Origin: an uncultured Actinomyces sp.
Lineage (GTDB): Bacteria > Actinomycetota > Actinomycetes > Actinomycetales > Actinomycetaceae
Assembly (NCBI GenBank): GCA_900556405.1
Contig: USPB01000097.1
Span: forward strand, 1 to 7,538
Length of the DNA stretch: 7,538 nucleotides
Direction: 5' to 3'
Position numbers and translations under genes: made by a program. Below the pieces are notes generated by a model. It was not told the origin of the DNA. It made no database searches and saw only the letters and a program-made list of their open reading frames with translations. How positions within the stretch are numbered: position 1 is the stretch's first letter; every line of letters begins with the position of its first letter. Positions 5,545-7,538 of this stretch are shown here, piece by piece.

Positions 5545-7140
5545 GTGAGCACCGATCCCCGCGCCGCCATCGCCGCCGCCGACACCGCGCTCGGCATCGA
5601 ATTCGGTTCGACCCGCATTAAGGCCGTCCTCATCGGCCCCGACCACGAGGTGCTCGCCACCGGCGGCCACGGCTGGGAGAACCACCTGGAGGGCGGCCTG
5701 TGGTCCTACAGCCTCGACGAGGTCGTCGCCGGTTTGCAGAGCGCCTACGCGTCCCTGGTCGCCGACGTGCGCGAACGCTACGACGTCACCCCCACGTCTT
5801 ACGGGTCGATCGGCATCTCGGGCATGATGCACGGCTACCTCGCTTTCGACGCCGACGACAACCTGCTCGCCCCCTTCCGCACGTGGCGCAACACGAACAC
5901 GGGCCGCGCGGCGGATGAGCTCACCCGCCTCTTCGGCTTCAACATTCCCCTGCGCTGGTCGATCGCCCACCTGCACCAGGTGGTCCTCGACGCCGAGGAG
6001 CACGCCCCGCGCGTCGCCCGCCTGACGACCCTGGCCGGCTGGGTGCACGAGCAGCTGACGCGCCGCCACGTCCTCGGTATCGGCGATGCCTCGGGTATGT
6101 TCCCGATTGATTCGACGACGGGCACGTACGTGGAGTCCTACCTCGATCAGTACGAGGCCCTGGTTCGCAGCCGGGTCCCGTGGCGCCTGCGCGACGTGCT
6201 CCCGACCGTGCTGCGCGCGGGCGAGGACGCGGGCACGCTCACCCCCGAGGGTGCGGCGCTCATCGACCCGACCGGCGCCCTCCAGCCCGGGATCGCGATG
6301 TGTCCGCCAGAGGGTGACGCGGGTACAGGCATGATCGCCACGAACGCGATCGCGCAGCGCACCGGCAACATCTCGTGCGGTACCTCGGTCTTCCTCATGG
6401 CGGTCCTCGAGCGTTCCCTCACCGAGTTGCACACGGAGATCGACATGGTGACCACGCCCGACGGATCGCCCGTCGCGATGGTCCACTCGAACAATGGCGC
6501 CTCCGAGATCGACGCGTGGGTCGGATGGTTCGCGGACTTCGCGCACCTCGTCGGCGCCGACGTGAGTGTTCCCGCGATCTACGATGCGCTCTATGCGCAC
6601 GCGCTCACGGGCGAGGCCGACGCGGGCGGCGTCATGGCGTACAACACGCTGTCGGCCGAGCCGCTCGTTGGCCAGGAGGCGGCGCAGCCGGTGTTCACGC
6701 ACACGGCCGACGCGCGCGTGACCCTGGCGAACGCGGTGCGCGCCCAGCTCATGAGCATCTTCGCGGCCGTGCGCATCGGCGTCGACATCCTGAGCGCCGA
6801 GGGCGTGCGCCTCGACTCGTTGTTCGCACACGGCGGCCTCTTCAAGACGCCCGGCGTCGCCCAGCAGATCCTCGCCGACTCGCTGAACATCCCCGTGTCC
6901 GTCGGTGACACCGCGGGCGAGGGCGGCGCGTGGGGCATCGCGGTCCTCGCGCGCTACCGTGCGGTCGTCGCTGGGGACGAGGCGCCCGCCCTGCCGGACT
7001 ACCTCTCCGAGCGCGTCTTCGCGGGCGCTTCCGTCTCCACCCTCGAGCCCACCGTCGAGGGCGTGGCCGGGTACGAGCGCTTCCTCGACTCCTACCGCGC
7101 GTCTCTGCCTGGCGTGGAGGTCATCGCCCGGGGCCGCTGA
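5545..7140 (+). CDS. FGGY-family carbohydrate kinase (xylulokinase/L-ribulokinase-like)
   Basis: A 531-residue sugar kinase of the FGGY family (hexokinase/Hsp70/actin fold), phosphorylating a sugar or sugar alcohol with ATP in the cytosol. Visible elements: phosphate-1 loop GIEFGSTRIKAV (17-28); ISGMMHGYL (91-99), where xylulokinases usually have SGQMHG; RTWRNTNT (112-119); the catalytic-base region EGDAGTGM with D258; phosphate-2 loop GNISCGTSVF (274-283); adenosine-motif region FAHGGLFKTP (427-436); and GEGGAWGIA (458-466). The substrate is not clear: xylulose is the default, and L-ribulose is a reasonable alternative for kinases of this branch. The GTG start at 5545 is preferred because AAGGAG (5534-5539) lies 5 nt upstream; an in-frame ATG at 5524 and GTG at 5476 lack one, and the latter would translate the operator. 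The LacI-type dyads upstream suggest sugar-responsive repression. It appears monocistronic, with no isomerase or transporter beside it in the window. Confidence 0.88.
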   Translation: MSTDPRAAIAAADTALGIEFGSTRIKAVLIGPDHEVLATGGHGWENHLEGGLWSYSLDEVVAGLQSAYASLVADVRERYDVTPTSYGSIGISGMMHGYLAFDADDNLLAPFRTWRNTNTGRAADELTRLFGFNIPLRWSIAHLHQVVLDAEEHAPRVARLTTLAGWVHEQLTRRHVLGIGDASGMFPIDSTTGTYVESYLDQYEALVRSRVPWRLRDVLPTVLRAGEDAGTLTPEGAALIDPTGALQPGIAMCPPEGDAGTGMIATNAIAQRTGNISCGTSVFLMAVLERSLTELHTEIDMVTTPDGSPVAMVHSNNGASEIDAWVGWFADFAHLVGADVSVPAIYDALYAHALTGEADAGGVMAYNTLSAEPLVGQEAAQPVFTHTADARVTLANAVRAQLMSIFAAVRIGVDILSAEGVRLDSLFAHGGLFKTPGVAQQILADSLNIPVSVGDTAGEGGAWGIAVLARYRAVVAGDEAPALPDYLSERVFAGASVSTLEPTVEGVAGYERFLDSYRASLPGVEVIARGR

Positions 7141-7224
7141 CGTGGCGCGGGGCCGCTGCCGTGGCGCGGGGCCGCTGACGTGGCGCGGGGCCGCTGACGT
7201 GGCGCGGGGCCGCTGACGTGGCGC
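7130..7224. repeat. Five tandem 19-bp GC-rich repeats overlapping the kinase stop
   Basis: The unit GGGGCCGCTGACGTGGCGC occurs five times head to tail at 7130, 7149, 7168, 7187 and 7206. All copies are identical except the second, which has CTGCC in place of CTGAC. The first copy contains the last codons and TGA stop of the kinase gene (cgg-ggc-cgc-tga), so the array appears to have grown by duplication of the gene's 3' end. Nineteen is not a multiple of three and the array is outside the reading frame, so copy number can vary without changing the kinase. Confidence 0.95.
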
Positions 7225-7252
7225 CCCACCCCTGAGTTCCCGCGCCCCGCGC
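7202..7252 (+). terminator. Possible GC stem after the kinase (weak terminator candidate)
   Basis: GCGCGGGGC in the last repeat (7202-7210) is perfectly complementary to GCCCCGCGC (7244-7252), giving a 9-bp all-GC stem with a 33-nt loop; the other repeat copies could pair with it equally. No U-tract follows, so it is not a classical intrinsic terminator, but it could stall or end transcription or protect the transcript 3' end. Confidence 0.3.
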
Positions 7253-7286
7253 TGCCCGGATGCTGCCTCACCATATGTTTACCCAA

Positions 7287-7403
7287 AAATGTCGCACGTA
7301 ATTCCCCACGACGTATTTCAAACATTGAAATCAGATCGTTGGAATTCCGGGTAATTCTCGATACCTAATAAAAGGTAGGGGAACCAAATTACGTGCGACA
7401 TTT
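7287..7403. repeat. 117-bp AT-rich element closed by a perfect 17-bp inverted repeat
   Basis: AAATGTCGCACGTAATT (7287-7303) and AATTACGTGCGACATTT (7387-7403) are exact reverse complements. CCCC (7304-7307) and GGGG (7378-7381) can extend the stem inward past a 5-nt bulge, and CCC/GGG can extend it outward past a small internal loop. Inside lie three hairpins in a row: ATTTCAA-ACA-TTGAAAT (7315-7331); ATCG-TT-GGAATT/AATTCT-CGAT (7335-7362); and ACCT-AATAAA-AGGT (7363-7376). By direct count the element is 47/117 GC (40%), against very GC-rich flanks. There is no plausible ORF and no flanking direct repeat. It could be a MITE-like mobile element, a structured RNA or a cruciform-forming DNA site; its nature is unknown. 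Confidence 0.85.
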
Positions 7404-7404
7404 A

Positions 7405-7435
7405 GGGGGGAGGGGCCAAGTGAGGGTAGGGAGGG
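7405..7435 (+). other. G-tract cluster (possible G-quadruplex)
   Basis: Five G-runs of three or more lie at 7405-7410, 7412-7415, 7424-7426, 7429-7431 and 7433-7435. The one long loop is 8 nt, slightly above the usual 7-nt limit, so a quadruplex is possible but not a strict match. It sits directly beside the inverted-repeat element and about 70-100 nt upstream of the last gene. Confidence 0.35.
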
Positions 7436-7492
7436 ACGAAGTGAGCGGACCGGCTCGCCCAGCCCCGACCTCGTCGTTTGTGGGAAACCCGC

Positions 7493-7498
7493 TACGAT
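7493..7498 (+). promoter_or_regulatory. Putative -10 (TACGAT) for the last gene
   Basis: TACGAT is followed by 7 nt (TACTCCC) and the ATG at 7506. The absence of a Shine-Dalgarno and this spacing suggest a leaderless transcript. No clear -35 is present. Confidence 0.5.
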
Positions 7499-7505
7499 TA
7501 CTCCC

Positions 7506-7538
7506 ATGGGTAAAGCTAGCCGCCGTAAGAAGGTCACC
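7506..7538 (+). CDS. N-terminal fragment of an unidentified protein (starts MGKASRRKKVT)
   Basis: Only the first 11 codons fall within the window, and the frame is open to the edge. The product begins with a strongly basic stretch (K3, R6, R7, K8, K9). I do not recognise the family from so short a piece. The ATG is supported by the TACGAT hexamer 7 nt upstream (leaderless pattern) and by a sharp transition from non-coding sequence. No function can be assigned. Confidence 0.6.
   Translation, partial: MGKASRRKKVT

Noticed and set aside
5521..6831. 436-residue open frame on the - strand opposite the kinase
   Set aside because: It is antisense to a well-supported FGGY kinase; its composition (Arg/Gly/Ala/Val/His-rich) is that of a high-GC shadow frame and no domain motif is visible.
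7130..7224. CRISPR array
   Set aside because: Units are contiguous with no spacers and are only 19 bp long; this is a plain tandem repeat.
7287..7403. Target-site duplication around the 117-bp element
   Set aside because: Flanks (…CCCAA and AGGGG…) share no direct repeat, so transposition is not demonstrated by the sequence alone.
7092..7537. Minus-strand open frames over the repeat array and intergenic region (7092-7325, 7331-7537)
   Set aside because: The first encodes the translated tandem repeat and lacks domain features; the second covers the inverted repeat, the G-tracts and the + strand promoter. Neither has a convincing start signal.

Overview
This window looks like a chromosomal segment of a high-GC actinobacterium. 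The housekeeping-like genes (HAD phosphatase, TetR regulator, alpha/beta hydrolase, sugar kinase) are strongly G/C-biased at third codon positions. Several starts lack a Shine-Dalgarno sequence but have a TANNNT -10 hexamer 6-7 nt before the ATG, the actinobacterial leaderless pattern. The protein flavour suggests an Actinomycetaceae member (Actinomyces/Schaalia-like), but that is an impression, not a measurement.

Layout. (1) 1-930: a Cof-type HAD phosphatase on the + strand, possibly overlapping an upstream gene by ATGA. (2) 932-2883: a lower-GC two-gene cassette on the - strand, an SMC/ABC-like AAA ATPase (RloA/AbiLi-type) followed by an RloB/AbiLii-type protein. This looks like an acquired anti-phage module. 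Its putative promoter has a TAGCAT -10 and a perfect 9-3-9 palindrome over the -35 position. (3) 2884-4798: an alpha/beta hydrolase (-) divergent from a TetR-family regulator (+), probably a repressor/target pair. (4) 4800-5323: a type II toxin-antitoxin module (RelB-like ribbon-helix-helix antitoxin, RelE/ParE-like toxin) on the - strand. Its genes overlap by 17 nt, the toxin starts with TTG, and a 14-bp palindrome lies over the promoter. (5) 5324-7140: a regulatory region with two LacI-type dyads, then an FGGY-family carbohydrate kinase (+). (6) 7130-7505: a non-coding region with five 19-bp tandem repeats that begin inside the kinase stop region, a 117-bp AT-rich element closed by a perfect 17-bp inverted repeat and containing three internal hairpins, and a G-tract cluster. 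(7) 7506-end: the first 11 codons of a probably leaderless gene.

How the parts relate. The two accessory modules (ATPase/RloB and toxin-antitoxin) sit flush against neighbours: each of their 3' ends is 1 nt from the stop of a convergent + strand gene. This suggests accessory DNA accumulating at tolerated 3' junctions in an otherwise ordinary metabolic neighbourhood. The least explained items are the branched palindromic element at 7287-7403, the palindrome controlling the defence operon, and the 19-bp repeat array.
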